A DNA stretch of 64,000 bases from Gadus chalcogrammus (Eukaryota; Chordata; Actinopteri; Gadiformes; Gadidae). Both the position numbers and the translations under genes were made by a program. The notes under the pieces were generated by a model. That model was not told the DNA's origin, did no database searches, and worked only from the letters and a program-made list of their open reading frames with translations. Position 1 is the first letter of the stretch. Every line of letters starts with the position of its first letter. Shown in pieces: positions 20,130 to 30,200 of this stretch. The DNA lies in the NCBI RefSeq assembly GCF_026213295.1, contig NC_079412.1, positions 3,551,813 to 3,615,812 of the forward strand, given 5' to 3'.

Positions 20130-21479
20130 GTTTAACTCAGCCGAGTCATGTTGAGGCAAGGTATTCTGACCGCGGCGAGGGGGACGGTTTGGGCAGTTTC
20201 GAATCAGGTGGTTTGGCTGAAAACACGACAAGCACAAGCGTTCTTTCCTGCAGTGCTCGGTGGTGGTATGCTCAGCGGACTTGCAGACTTTACATAACTG
20301 AGCCTGCATCTGATATGGGGCACCAGGTCCATGTGTCTGTGTGTTTATGGGCCTGTTGGTTTCTTGTTTGTTTTGAGAAAGAACTCGGTCTAAAATGTTG
20401 ACCAGCATTTCCATACAGCCCTCATCACATCTCGACTTTTCCATCACCCCACTTTCATTTTCCATGTAGCCGTTCCTGTCCTGCTGAGCATCCGAGCCAT
20501 TGAACGCTGGTGCTTGGGTGTGAATCCCCACATGCTTAGTGTATGGGGTCCCCATCTCAATGTGATGGCGGTCGAGGTGCTCTTGTATTTCACCGGCTGT
20601 CCATTGCTGGGGCGCTTTGAATTTATACACGGCGGAGAGCGCAGGGTCTGGGCAGTATTTAACAAACATCATTGGTAACTCCTGACATGGGTCGTGAGTA
20701 CGTCGGCCCGATCGCTCAAGAGCCTCCGCGGCAGCATCAGCTGCTTTGTTCAACCTCAACCAGTAAGCCATTGGAGTTTCGCCGGCAACCGGAATTGTGT
20801 TGTAAAAATCGGCCATAGGCATAGCAGATGATGAGTACCCACCGAAATGTCGCTTAAGCACATCAAAAATTAGCTTTGGGTCGCTTTGTGTTGTTAACCC
20901 CATGCTGCTCCGCAGGGTTATTTTTACAACGTCTCTAGCTTTACCCATCAACCTGCACATTACTTCAGTGTGCTGCTCGGACAGGGGCACTGCTCGTCTC
21001 TGGAGATATACCTCCATCATCTCCTGCCAATCATCAACTGTGAATTTATCTGACCCATCTCCCCGGAACACGGGTGGTTCTTTCACATCCGCCTGCATGA
21101 CCAACCGAGCACCAGTCAGGTTAACATAGGTGGGCTCACCGGCTGTTTGGTCCGCCCCATATTGTACCCGGGCGCCACTAGCTCCTCCCACCCCCACACC
21201 GCTCAACTGATCTCTGATTTCCTGGCTTACTTGCTGCGCAATATTTGAAATCAACACATCCATGGCCGAATCCCCTGCATTGGGAACACATGACAATGTT
21301 GGTGGATTGCTGATTGGCAACTGGCCTCTAGCGCACGTTGAACAAAAAGCTGGTGTCCCAACATCACATGTAGACACGCCCCTACGACCCTGAGGAGCCC
21401 CACCACTCTCATCGAGCTCTCTGTCCCAGCCGAGATCACTTGAGCTACCGTTACCGTCCATGTCAATGAAAACACTCAT
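20127..21479 (-). CDS. gag: Gypsy gag, intact ORF
   Basis: ATG at 21479 opens 450 codons ending in TAG TAG at 20127. The N-terminal half is polar. The middle (KEPPVFRGDGSDKFTVDDWQ, QEMMEVYLQRRAVPLSEQH) is the capsid-like region typical of Gypsy gag. The C-terminus has two zinc knuckles: C-x2-C-x4-H-x5-C (CKVCKSAEHTTTEHC) and C-x2-C-x4-H-x4-C (CLSCFQPNHLIRNC). The protein packages the RNA in cytoplasmic particles. Unlike pol, this ORF has no visible lesion. Confidence 0.88.
   Translation of the reverse strand: MSVFIDMDGNGSSSDLGWDRELDESGGAPQGRRGVSTCDVGTPAFCSTCARGQLPISNPPTLSCVPNAGDSAMDVLISNIAQQVSQEIRDQLSGVGVGGASGARVQYGADQTAGEPTYVNLTGARLVMQADVKEPPVFRGDGSDKFTVDDWQEMMEVYLQRRAVPLSEQHTEVMCRLMGKARDVVKITLRSSMGLTTQSDPKLIFDVLKRHFGGYSSSAMPMADFYNTIPVAGETPMAYWLRLNKAADAAAEALERSGRRTHDPCQELPMMFVKYCPDPALSAVYKFKAPQQWTAGEIQEHLDRHHIEMGTPYTKHVGIHTQAPAFNGSDAQQDRNGYMENESGVMEKSRCDEGCMEMLVNILDRVLSQNKQETNRPINTQTHGPGAPYQMQAQLCKVCKSAEHTTTEHCRKERLCLSCFQPNHLIRNCPNRPPRRGQNTLPQHDSAELN
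20130..20136 (-). promoter_or_regulatory. candidate -1 frameshift slippery site at gag/pol junction
   Basis: Reading minus, the last gag codons are G TTA AAC followed at once by TAG. GTTAAAC is a known functional slippery heptamer in some viruses. A -1 slip enters the open protease frame without a stop. A short CCCG/CGGG stem could form a few bases downstream. Function is inferred from sequence only. Confidence 0.5.
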
Positions 21480-21771
21480 TTGGATATATTCCACCAAGAT
21501 TGATGATAATAGTAAAATAAATAAACCATGTGAAAAACTGAATTTCTATAAAATAGATTATTCTTAAATCAGTATTTGCATCAAAACAATGTTTCCTGAA
21601 TGTTACCACACCTGGAGATCAAACAAAATTATATATAGTATCCCTTTAAGAGTCCTACTTCTTATCTGCGTTGTGTTTTTTTTTTTTTTTTTCCTTCTAT
21701 TGTACAACCTCCTGTGACCGAATGGCGTCAGTCCACCACTCTTGCGATGATGATGCTGAAGAGCAGCGACG

Positions 21772-21789
21772 ATCCGGGTCACGGCACCA
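21772..21789 (-). other. Gypsy primer-binding site
   Basis: TGGTGCCGTGACCCGGAT lies one base after the LTR end. It matches the complement of the tRNA-His 3' end except at one position, so tRNA-His is the likely primer. Confidence 0.65.
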
Positions 21790-21790
21790 C

Positions 21791-22113
21791 TGTAACCGGC
21801 CTCATTCAAGCAGCCTCCATTAGGTGACGACAGAGAAGTAGGACACAGGGTTGATCTCCACACGAACACTTTTATTTTCTCTGTGTCACACAAACAGTAG
21901 GGGGCGCAACCGCCGTCAGATTAGCTTGTGGAAACCAATTATTCGGTTGACGTCAGACAACCGGACGTTGCGTCAACCGGCGTTACAGACACAGCGCGAA
22001 CTTCGAAGACTTTTCAAAATAAAAACACAAACACCACAACGGGTGATACAATAAAACTAAACCAATAAATGAATTGGGGCGGAATCTATAACACAACATA
22101 CAACACTTGTTAC

Positions 22114-22114
<1 letters not shown>
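21791..22114 (-). mobile_element. Gypsy 5' LTR
   Basis: On the minus strand the 324-bp LTR starts TGTAAC and ends GTTACA, a short inverted terminal repeat with TG..CA ends. It includes an AATAAA signal about 100 bp before its end, followed by the primer site. It abuts a TA microsatellite, so the target duplication cannot be read. No matching 3' LTR is in the window. Confidence 0.85.
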
Positions 22115-22146
<32 letters not shown>

Positions 22147-22667
22147 TATTAGAGCTGTCAGTTAAACGCGTTATTAACGGCGTTAACGCAAACCAAATTT
22201 AACGGCGTTAAATTTTTTATCGCGCGATTAACGCAAATATTTTATACAAAAAAAAAAATATTTTTTTTGTTTTTGTTTCTTTGGCTCAAAACAAAGAAGC
22301 AGTAACCTGACTGCTATGTTCAAATGACATTTGTTCAAAGCAGTCGTTTAATTGCACTATAGGCTCTTTTTTTGTATCGTCCTGTTTTGATCAGTGTATA
22401 TGCCAATGTTGTTATCAATAAAAAATCATTTGCACAAGGCAAGCCGATGCACTTCACCATGTTGATAAGAGAATTAAAATGAGAAGAATTATGGGACAAA
22501 AAAATCAAGGGATATTTAGCATAGAAAAAGAATTTGCGATTAATCGCGATTAATTAGAGTTAACTATGACATTAATGCGATTAATCACGATTAAATATTT
22601 TAATCGCTTGACAGCTCTAATATATATATACATATATATATATATATACATACATATATATATATAT
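22115..22667. repeat. (TA)n microsatellite split by a hAT
   Basis: TATATA tracts at 22115-22149 and 22620-22667 flank a small hAT and border the Gypsy LTR on one side and a larger hAT on the other. Four elements are thus clustered at one AT-rich microsatellite. Confidence 0.8.
22150..22619. mobile_element. non-autonomous hAT (TAGAGCTGTCAG family)
   Basis: Termini TAGAGCTGTCAG and TTGACAGCTCTA lie within ATATATAT on both sides. Subterminal ATTAACG and GCGATTAA repeats are present. The same family recurs inverted at 45639-46091. No transposase. Confidence 0.85.
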
Positions 22668-25657
22668 TAGGGGTGTAAATCTCTGGTTTCATCACGATAC
22701 GATATTATATCGATTCATTGGACAACGATACGATATTTGCCGATATCAAAAGTCTGCCGCGATACGATTTCGATTCGATTCAGTGGCCTGCGATCGATAT
22801 GAGACGATATCATATGCCCATTTAACACAACCTGTTCAATTCACATCAACTCACAAAAAAAACATAATTATAATTAAAACATTTTATTGCTTTGCTCTTC
22901 CAGATGTTAAACAAAAACCATACATTTTTAACTTAAGAGCCTGTAATAGCTTTCAGAACAAATGTATTTGTAACCATTTCACCATAACAATAAATAATAT
23001 AATAATCAAATATGTCCTCCAGTGTCCTTTGGGAGGTTTTTCTTCAAAAAAAACAACAAGCTTAACCTAAGAGACTGTGATATCTTTCAGAACAAATGTA
23101 TTTCTTTCAGAACAAATGTATTAGTAACAATTTCACCAAAACAATCAATAATATAATAATCAAATATGTTCTCCAGTGTCCTTTGGAAGGTTTTTCTTTA
23201 AAAAAACCAACTGGTCAACATGCTCTGCGGACAAAACACTACGTTCAGAGCGGACAATGTCTCCAGCAGTGCTGAAAACACGTTCTGAAGGTATACTAGT
23301 ACCAGGAATGCACAGGTAGGTTTTGGCAAGGTTTGCCAGGAGGGGAAACTCAGTCTGATGTGTTTTCCACCACTCCAACACATTACCTTCCAGGGGCAAA
23401 GGGTCAGTGTCTTTATACTTGGCAACTTCTGCATGGACTAGGTCTCTGGAGGTCTTTTGCCTTGGGTCAGCAGTGCCGAACGTATCGCCAAAGAGGTCCT
23501 GAAATGCCTTAGACTTTTTGGGAGCTGGAAAATATTTTAAAATGACATAGAACAGAAGAATTCTATTTTTAATGCACTCCAAACACAGTTAGCTGAGTAT
23601 GGATAAACTCATTCATACACTAAGTCAATAACACTTTCCACAAGCAGGAAAAACACACACCTTGTTCTTGAGCCTGGGATGTCTCAGGAGTTGGCTCCAA
23701 GTCAGGCTCATCAGTTTGGTCAGCAGATGAGGGAGGAGGTATGTTCTCCTCGACATTTGTCAAAGTGTCACCCTGTAGATGATCATGATCACACACAATT
23801 AAATGGAAAGCATTTTAACAATAAGAAAAGGCAAGATTGATGAATATATTTTAAATATATTTATATTTTTAAGTGTATCATCAAAACATAACTATAATAG
23901 ACAAAAAATATTAGCTTACTTTCTGGTCCCACAGCTCTAAAGCCTCATATGTGATGCTCTGGAAGGCCGCTTCTTTCTCCTCCTCACTTAGAAAGGGCAG
24001 AGTCTTGAATCTTGCATCCAAAGCAGATGCTATGTGGAGGACCTGCTGCACATCCTTGTAGCGCTGTGATAGCTCCCTGGACATAGTTTCCTTCATCTCT
24101 CCTAGTAAAGCAGAGTCTTCTTCTGTGACAAGGTAATGCACCAGCAACCTTACTCTGAGTGGAGCAATGACCGATAAAGTGGGTTGTTTCTCTTCACACA
24201 TTATTGTGGTGGCGGTTCTGACTGGTCCGAGGAGCTTTACCATGTCTTCTGCAACAGTGATGTCACTTTCACTGAGTGTGTGAATGTCATTCACACCTTT
24301 CCTTATTTTTCTGTCCAGGAGTGAAGCACAAACAGCAGCCTGCTGCTCCAAAAATCGCTCGAGCATATCAAATGAGCTATTCCAGCGTGTGCTCATGTCT
24401 TGTTCAAGCTTGTGTACGGGGATTCCAAGCAACTTTTGCTTCTCTTTAAAACTGCCGTTGCTACCGTGCTCCGGTGAAAAAACGTGATGATTCGTCTCAC
24501 TCTGCCCAAAAGACGAGTTGCACCCGCACATTTCAGGCCTCTCTGTGTGGCCAAATTAATTGTATGCCCGAAGCACTTGATGTGAGGTGTCATTTTCGCC
24601 TCGGCTCCGGCTACCGTCATATTGCTGGCGTTATCTGTGACAAGCGCAGGATTTCTGTCGTGAATATTCCACTCATCTCAAAACTGCCGCAAGATTTGCA
24701 TCCGTGTGTGAGTCGTTAGGACAAAATTCTTCATCTGCCAGTCAGCGTCAATATGGTGGCTGGTCACGGTTACGTACGCTTCTGTTGTACAGGACGTCCA
24801 GCTATCTGTAGTCAGAGCGACTCGTTTTGCTTCCATCAACTCACGTTTAACGTTGTCTTTAGCGTCATTGTATAGCTTCGGTATGCAAGTTTCACTGAAA
24901 AACTGTCGGGATGGGATTGTATATTTGGGCTCCAGAGTATGATGTAGCTCACGAAAGCCGGCGTTCTCGACAACACAGTACGGCCTCATGTCTTTGCAAA
25001 TTAAATTTGAAATGGCAGCTGTGATACTCATGGCTCTTTTGGAGTTGTGGTTCAGTTTTTGCGGGAAAAAACTGCTCAGGGCTGGTGTTGACAATGCCGA
25101 GCTGCCGTCGGACACATCGACGACGTTGCCGCGTGCTTCATGGGGGTCAATGCCGTGTTTCTCTTTATGATGCCCGGATAGGTTAGTTGTGTTTCCCGAA
25201 TATTTAATGGTGGATCGGCACTTTTTGCATATATGCATATAGCATGCGTTTTGTCCGTTGACCCGTCTTTTTTCAGAAATCCGAAATATTTCCACACCGC
25301 TGACTTGTATCCGAGAGGGGATACAATAGCCTGAACATCATCTTGGCTGTTAGCCGTAGGATTAGCCGTGCTGCTGCTGCTAGAAGCCAAACTAGACACC
25401 CTCCCAATCAAACATGTGCTCTTCTTGCTCATTATTGCCTTGTTTAACAGGTGGACGGCTGGACGCAGTAACGCACATGAGCGGCTTGGCGCGCTTGACC
25501 GGAAATAGTGTCACAAACACCCGCGCAAGGAGATTTTCTAAATAAAAGCGTATAATACAGCGATATGCATCGATGTTTGAGCGTTGCATCGATGCATTTG
25601 GATCGTTCGACAATGTATCGATATATCGATGTAGATCGATGTATCGTTACACCCCTA
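22668..25657 (-). mobile_element. hAT transposon with multi-exon transposase remnant
   Basis: Termini TAGGGGTGTAA (22668) and TTACACCCCTA (to 25657), with CGATACGATAT-type subterminal repeats at both ends, define a 2,990-bp element. The left side is in the TA microsatellite and no 8-bp duplication is clear. It carries a BED/hATC transposase on the minus strand. Confidence 0.85.
23160..25432 (-). pseudogene. BED-finger hAT transposase, several frameshifts
   Basis: The N-terminus (from 25432) holds SAVWKYFGF, then after a frameshift a BED finger, CKKC followed by SGHHKEKHG. Next come LTTDSWTSCTTEAYVTVTSH, FGHTINLA, and TRWNSSFDMLERFLEQQ with ALDARFKTLPFL. A GTAAGC donor at 23919 leads to an exon at 23661-23772 and a last exon from 23524. 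That exon encodes the dimerisation domain (PLLANLAKTYLCIPGTSIPS, ERVFSTAGDIVRSERSVLS) and stops at 23160. At least three frame breaks (near 25240, 24680 and 24450) inactivate it. Introns are placed from splice consensus only. Confidence 0.85.
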
Positions 25658-25668
25658 CTAGATATCCG

Positions 25669-27026
25669 TCTTGTGATGGCTTTACATTGTTTATCCACTT
25701 GATGGCAGCCAATCGTACTGGTTATCAGGGACGTGCACAGGGATTTTGAGGGGCAGTTGCTCTGACCTGAAAAAAGGGCACCCCCCCCCCCCATGCAGCT
25801 CTTTAACCCTGTACTTTCTAGCATGGTCCTCTCATATATGGTGATCAGCACTTAGGCCTACCTGCCCTATGTGCCTCCTCCTGGTCCACATTTTCCGAGT
25901 GTCTGGAGGCTTGTCGCTGCTCCTCATCTTAAATGTAATGTAATTATGAAAAATTGCCATTAGTAGGCAAAAATATGAGTCTGGTTAAATCTATCAATTA
26001 GCCTACACAGTATCATTTTTTATCACTATGCAAAGTCTCTGTCCCACCTGCTGTTTGGCTTTTTCGTGGCCAACCCTGTAGTGATGTGCTCCTCTTTGCT
26101 GCCTCCTTTAGTTGTCTCTCTCTCTCTCCTGAATCCTCCTCTTTTCACTGGGCATTTCGGCTTCACTAAACAATAACAAACAATACCCAAAATAGTGATA
26201 AGATTTAGGCATGAACCATTTTGAATGAAAGAATTCATGTGATGCATTACTTCCATCATTTATTCTTCTTGTTAAAACGAAATGTTAGAAACTAACTATC
26301 AGCAGACATGTAGCTTAGTTTGCCTACCAAAAAAAAAAGTGTAGACTATAGTGATAACGGGCTGCTTGTCTGCAAGCTAGCTAGCTGTCTGATTATTTAG
26401 GCTAAACGTTACGTGGCAAACTGAGCCTGGATTTATGAAGATTGTAATTCATTTCATAAAACGTGATGATGATTGTTTGTTTGTTATACATCTCAAATTC
26501 ACCTTTTCCGACAACATCAAGGCAGTCGTCTCACAGGTGCCGGTGTTCCGGTCGCGTGCAGCGCTGCAGCTACGTTTCACACGCCGCGCGGCAACTCGCC
26601 GCCTCCATTAATTTCAATGAGGGAAGGGCGGCAGAGGGGAGGCGGCCAAAGCGAATGTTGCCGCGCGGCAGAGTTTGCCCTCCCCCTACTGCCTTTCACT
26701 CTCAGTGCCCGAACGGAATTGAATGAGGCTACGCTTACTTTATGAAATGTTTCGAGTGGCGATTTTTTTTATCTTGGCCTACATGAAATTCTGCATCCAT
26801 TAAATGATAAAAAAAAAAAAAAATCTTTTTTTTTTTTTTTCTCGGAAGGGCAACGTGAGTCGAGGAGGGCATATGGGCAGTTGCCCAAGCAACCTGAGCA
26901 ACCCCCCTGTGCACGTCCCTGCTGGTTATACATTATTTGTCTACAGTCATGTAATGGTTTAACATTGTTTGTCCACTAGATGGCAGTCATGTCATGGTTT
27001 TACATTGTTTGTCCAGCAGATGGCAG
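25669..27026 (+). repeat. 40-bp tandem repeat upstream of PPIL1, split by a hAT
   Basis: Units of the form TCATGTAATGGTTTAACATT..GTCCACTAGATGGCAG lie at 25669-25708, 26947-26986 and 26987-27026. A degenerate unit is split by the hAT at 25726-26921. The last unit ends about 160 bp before the PPIL1 start codon. The CAGCAGATGGCAG/CTAGATGGCAG core resembles part of a CTCF motif, by inference only. Confidence 0.75.
25726..26921. mobile_element. non-autonomous hAT upstream of PPIL1
   Basis: Termini CAGGGACGTGCACAGGG and CCCTGTGCACGTCCCTG form a near-perfect inverted repeat. The 8-bp duplication CTGGTTAT lies at 25718-25725 and 26922-26929. The interior has A/T runs and a GC-rich block near 26540-26690. 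No transposase. Confidence 0.92.
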
Positions 27027-27185
27027 TCATGAGAACTAGTTTCCGTTGTTGAACGAACAGAAGAAGCAAAACATCAAGCTACTGCTGGCCGGCTGGGATA
27101 GCTTCTGGAATAAACGTGTTCGTCAGAAGCCCTCTTTCCGAAAACAGTTTAATCTGAAGTCCCTTCGGACAAACTGGAGGCTGAG

Positions 27186-27241
27186 ATGTCCGGGATCCCA
27201 CCAGACACATGGCGGCCCCCCACCGTCACCATAGAGACCAC
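27186..27241 (+). CDS. ppil1: ppil1 exon 1 (coding part)
   Basis: ATG at 27186 in GCTGAGATGT encodes [18 protein letters not shown] and two bases of the next codon, then donor GTACGT at 27242. Upstream there is no in-frame alternative that improves the match to the family. Confidence 0.92.
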
Positions 27242-30200
27242 GTACGTCCTGTTGGTCCGATGGATGCTTACCTTATTAGCATTATAGTCATAGCGACGCA
27301 GTGTTCATATTTATTAATAACTTACTTCTAAAGACGAATTAAACCCTCCTTGGTTTGGTGGGAGGATAGCTCTACCAATCACTCAGCCACTGTGATGCTC
27401 GTCTTAAGGTTTGTGATGGGATCTGTACCCCATTGGTTCCTTCCTGCGAGTCTTGCTTTATTTGAAATAGCAAGCCCGGGATACAGTGTAAGAAAGGATG
27501 CCGTTTTTGGTTCCCCAGTTTGCCGTGCGTTATTATGTTGGCTCTCCGGTGAGGTAACGTTTTTTTTTATTTTCTTGTCTTTCAGAATGGGCGCCATAGT
27601 GCTGGAGCTGTATTGGAAGCATGCTCCGAAAACCTGCAAGAACTTCGCCGAGCTGGCCAAGAGGGGGTACTACAGCAACACCCGTTTCCACCGGATCATC
27701 AAGGACTTCATGGTGCAGGGGGGAGATCCCACCGGGACAGGTGAGCTTACCATGCACTAACTAATACCTACAGGGGGGAGACCCCACTGGGACAGGTGAG
27801 CTTACCATGCACTAATTAATACCTACAGGGGGCAGACCCCACCGGGACAGGTGAGCTTACCATGCACTAACCAATACCTACAGGTAAATGAAGCAGATGA
27901 AATGATTTACTTTACACCAGGGGTTTTCAAAGTGCGAGAGAGTGAGCCCCCCCTCAGAGAAAAAAAAATTCAGCTGAGCCCCCCCCCCCCCTCCCCAAAA
28001 AAAAAGTTCTAAATACCTGTGTTTTGAAAGCTATCTTAATTATTTGACACATTTTAAACATCTCTGATCATAATTGTAAAACATTTGAAACATATTTTTG
28101 AAACATATTTTAAACATATTTCTGAAACATTACAACATGCGTTTTTAAACATATTTCTTAACACAATTTAACAACTTTATCTCAGCATGTTTTAGCTTAA
28201 CCTTTTTTAAATAAATTTGAACATCTTAATCTGTGTAAACTGCCAGTTTACACAGATTCATTCAGGGTCCCCGACTCTGAATTTTCAGAGTCGAATCAGA
28301 TCTGCCTTTTCAGTCCAGAGATTCGACTATTCGGCGGGGTTTGTTTACCGGCGTTGCTATGGTGACCTCAATTATTATAAGCAACTGAAAACGATGCTAT
28401 AAAAATTCAGTTTAGATAGTATTGAAGATACAAGTGTGTAGATTTGTTTAATGGTTTGAACGATGGTAAACGGTTGAAAAATGAATGAGTTCCGATGTCT
28501 AGAAGTAGGTGTATCAGAATGGGCTGACGTCTTCAATGAAAACAGCTGAAAACGAAGCGGTATGAAACTAAAACTGTGATTCTGAAGAAATTTTAAATGA
28601 TATCGAAATTCTGTTTGAATATTATTGAAGATACAAGTGTGTAGATATGTTAAATGGTTTGCACGAAGATAAACGGTTGAAAATTGATTTAGTTATGTTA
28701 CTTTTACAGTTGAAGTACGACTGATGATTTGAATCATCGACTTTCAGGTTTATTTTCGGGTTTATTTTTTTCTCACGTCGCGTCCCCCCTGAAGAACTCT
28801 GGCGCCCCCCAGGGGCGCCAGAGTTTCACAGTTTGAAAACCACTGCTTTACACTACACTTAAAGTGTAATTCCGGCGAAAATGGAGCCCAGGGTCCTTTC
28901 CGGTATGAAAACAGATCTTCTTATTTTTGTTGATCATCCAGTATTAGAACTTGCCCGGAGCAACACTAACAGCCCAAATGGCTTACATTGCATTTGCTTG
29001 GGGCATTCGTCATTGCCAGCCGTTTGTGGTGATGCTGGATTGTTATGCTGTCGATAGCTCGGAATAAACAAGTTGTGTAAGAACAATTATGCATTTCCAT
29101 GGAATTAAAACAAAGTTCCTCCTTGAACTCAAATCCGCTGCATTCGGTAATCGACTTGTATGGATTTCCTGTAAAACATTGACCGACCGGTAAGGCAAAG
29201 ACTTGTAAAACTCTTTTTTTAAAGAACTCCCGATATGCTAACAAAGTTGTTGATGCTTCGTTTTAAGTGCAGGGTACTGTAAAGGGTTGGTGCTATTTTG
29301 AGCAATATTAGTGGTTAAAAAATGCAGATTTGGGTCGCTAGCTCATGAGCTCTAGCGCCACCAGCAGGTCAAAGTTGGACATTCATTCATGTTTATAACT
29401 TTTGACCCATTCATCCAATATTCACAAACATGATTCATTGGAATCCTTGGGCCAATCCGAGTTCAACGCACCCTATGTCGTCGTTTTCCTCCATGATGGA
29501 TTTCCGCCATCTTGGTTTTTATCAAAAACCTTCCAAATGACCTCTCCTATCATACATTTTGTCCAATCATCTCGAAACTTGACACAGATTGGCTGTGGCA
29601 GCCATTCAAATTCAACTGCGCAGCTGCCAAACAGGAAGTACATTTCTGAGAAGCCCTTTGATATATCCAGGGTTTCCGCAGGGTTGGTGGTAAATGCAAT
29701 TAGCCCAAATTAAGGCCATGAAAAAGTAAGAAACGTCATCTGACGAAATATTTATTTTTATGTTATGAGTAGGACCTGAGCGATATCAATGATGTCAGGT
29801 GGTGCGTGCGCTGAAACAAAGTGGATATACCCGGCTGGCTTGCGGCCAAACCATTTCGCGAGTTCGCTTCTGTTATTTCAAAGTCATTTGAAATCTTCGG
29901 ACCTCTGGCTGGAGGAATCGATATTTAAAGAATGATCGCAAAAAGAACATTTGTCTGACCGGTCGCCTTGGTTATATCCGTGTGTAGGCCTGTCACGATA
30001 TGCAATAAATCAATTAATTGCGCGATAAATTAAAATGAGCGATAATCTTTTGCCGGCCGCAATAATTTCCATTTGCACTCTTTTTTTTTAAAATCATTGC
30101 TTTATTGGCCTAATCTGAGAAGAAATCTATGCCATAAACAGAAATATTATAGGCCTTTATTACACGGGTCTTCTCAATGCCGTGGAACGCTCCGTTCACT

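Larger units (their letters stand above)
13783..22114 (-). mobile_element. Gypsy-type LTR retrotransposon, minus strand, lacking its 3' LTR
   Basis: Order on the minus strand is 5' LTR, primer site, gag, protease, RT, RNase H, integrase, which is the Gypsy order. Two hATs interrupt pol and several frameshifts are present. The interior ends near GGGTGGGACATTTTGTG at 13783-13800, a purine-rich stretch where the 3' LTR should begin, and is joined there to LTR-B leader sequence. No envelope gene is seen. Confidence 0.9.

Noticed and set aside
27350..27585. Upstream extension of ppil1 exon 2 as coding (open frame from 27350)
   Set aside because: It lies upstream of a good TTTCTTGTCTTTCAG acceptor and does not resemble cyclophilin; exon 1 at 27186-27241 joins in phase and gives the family N-terminus.
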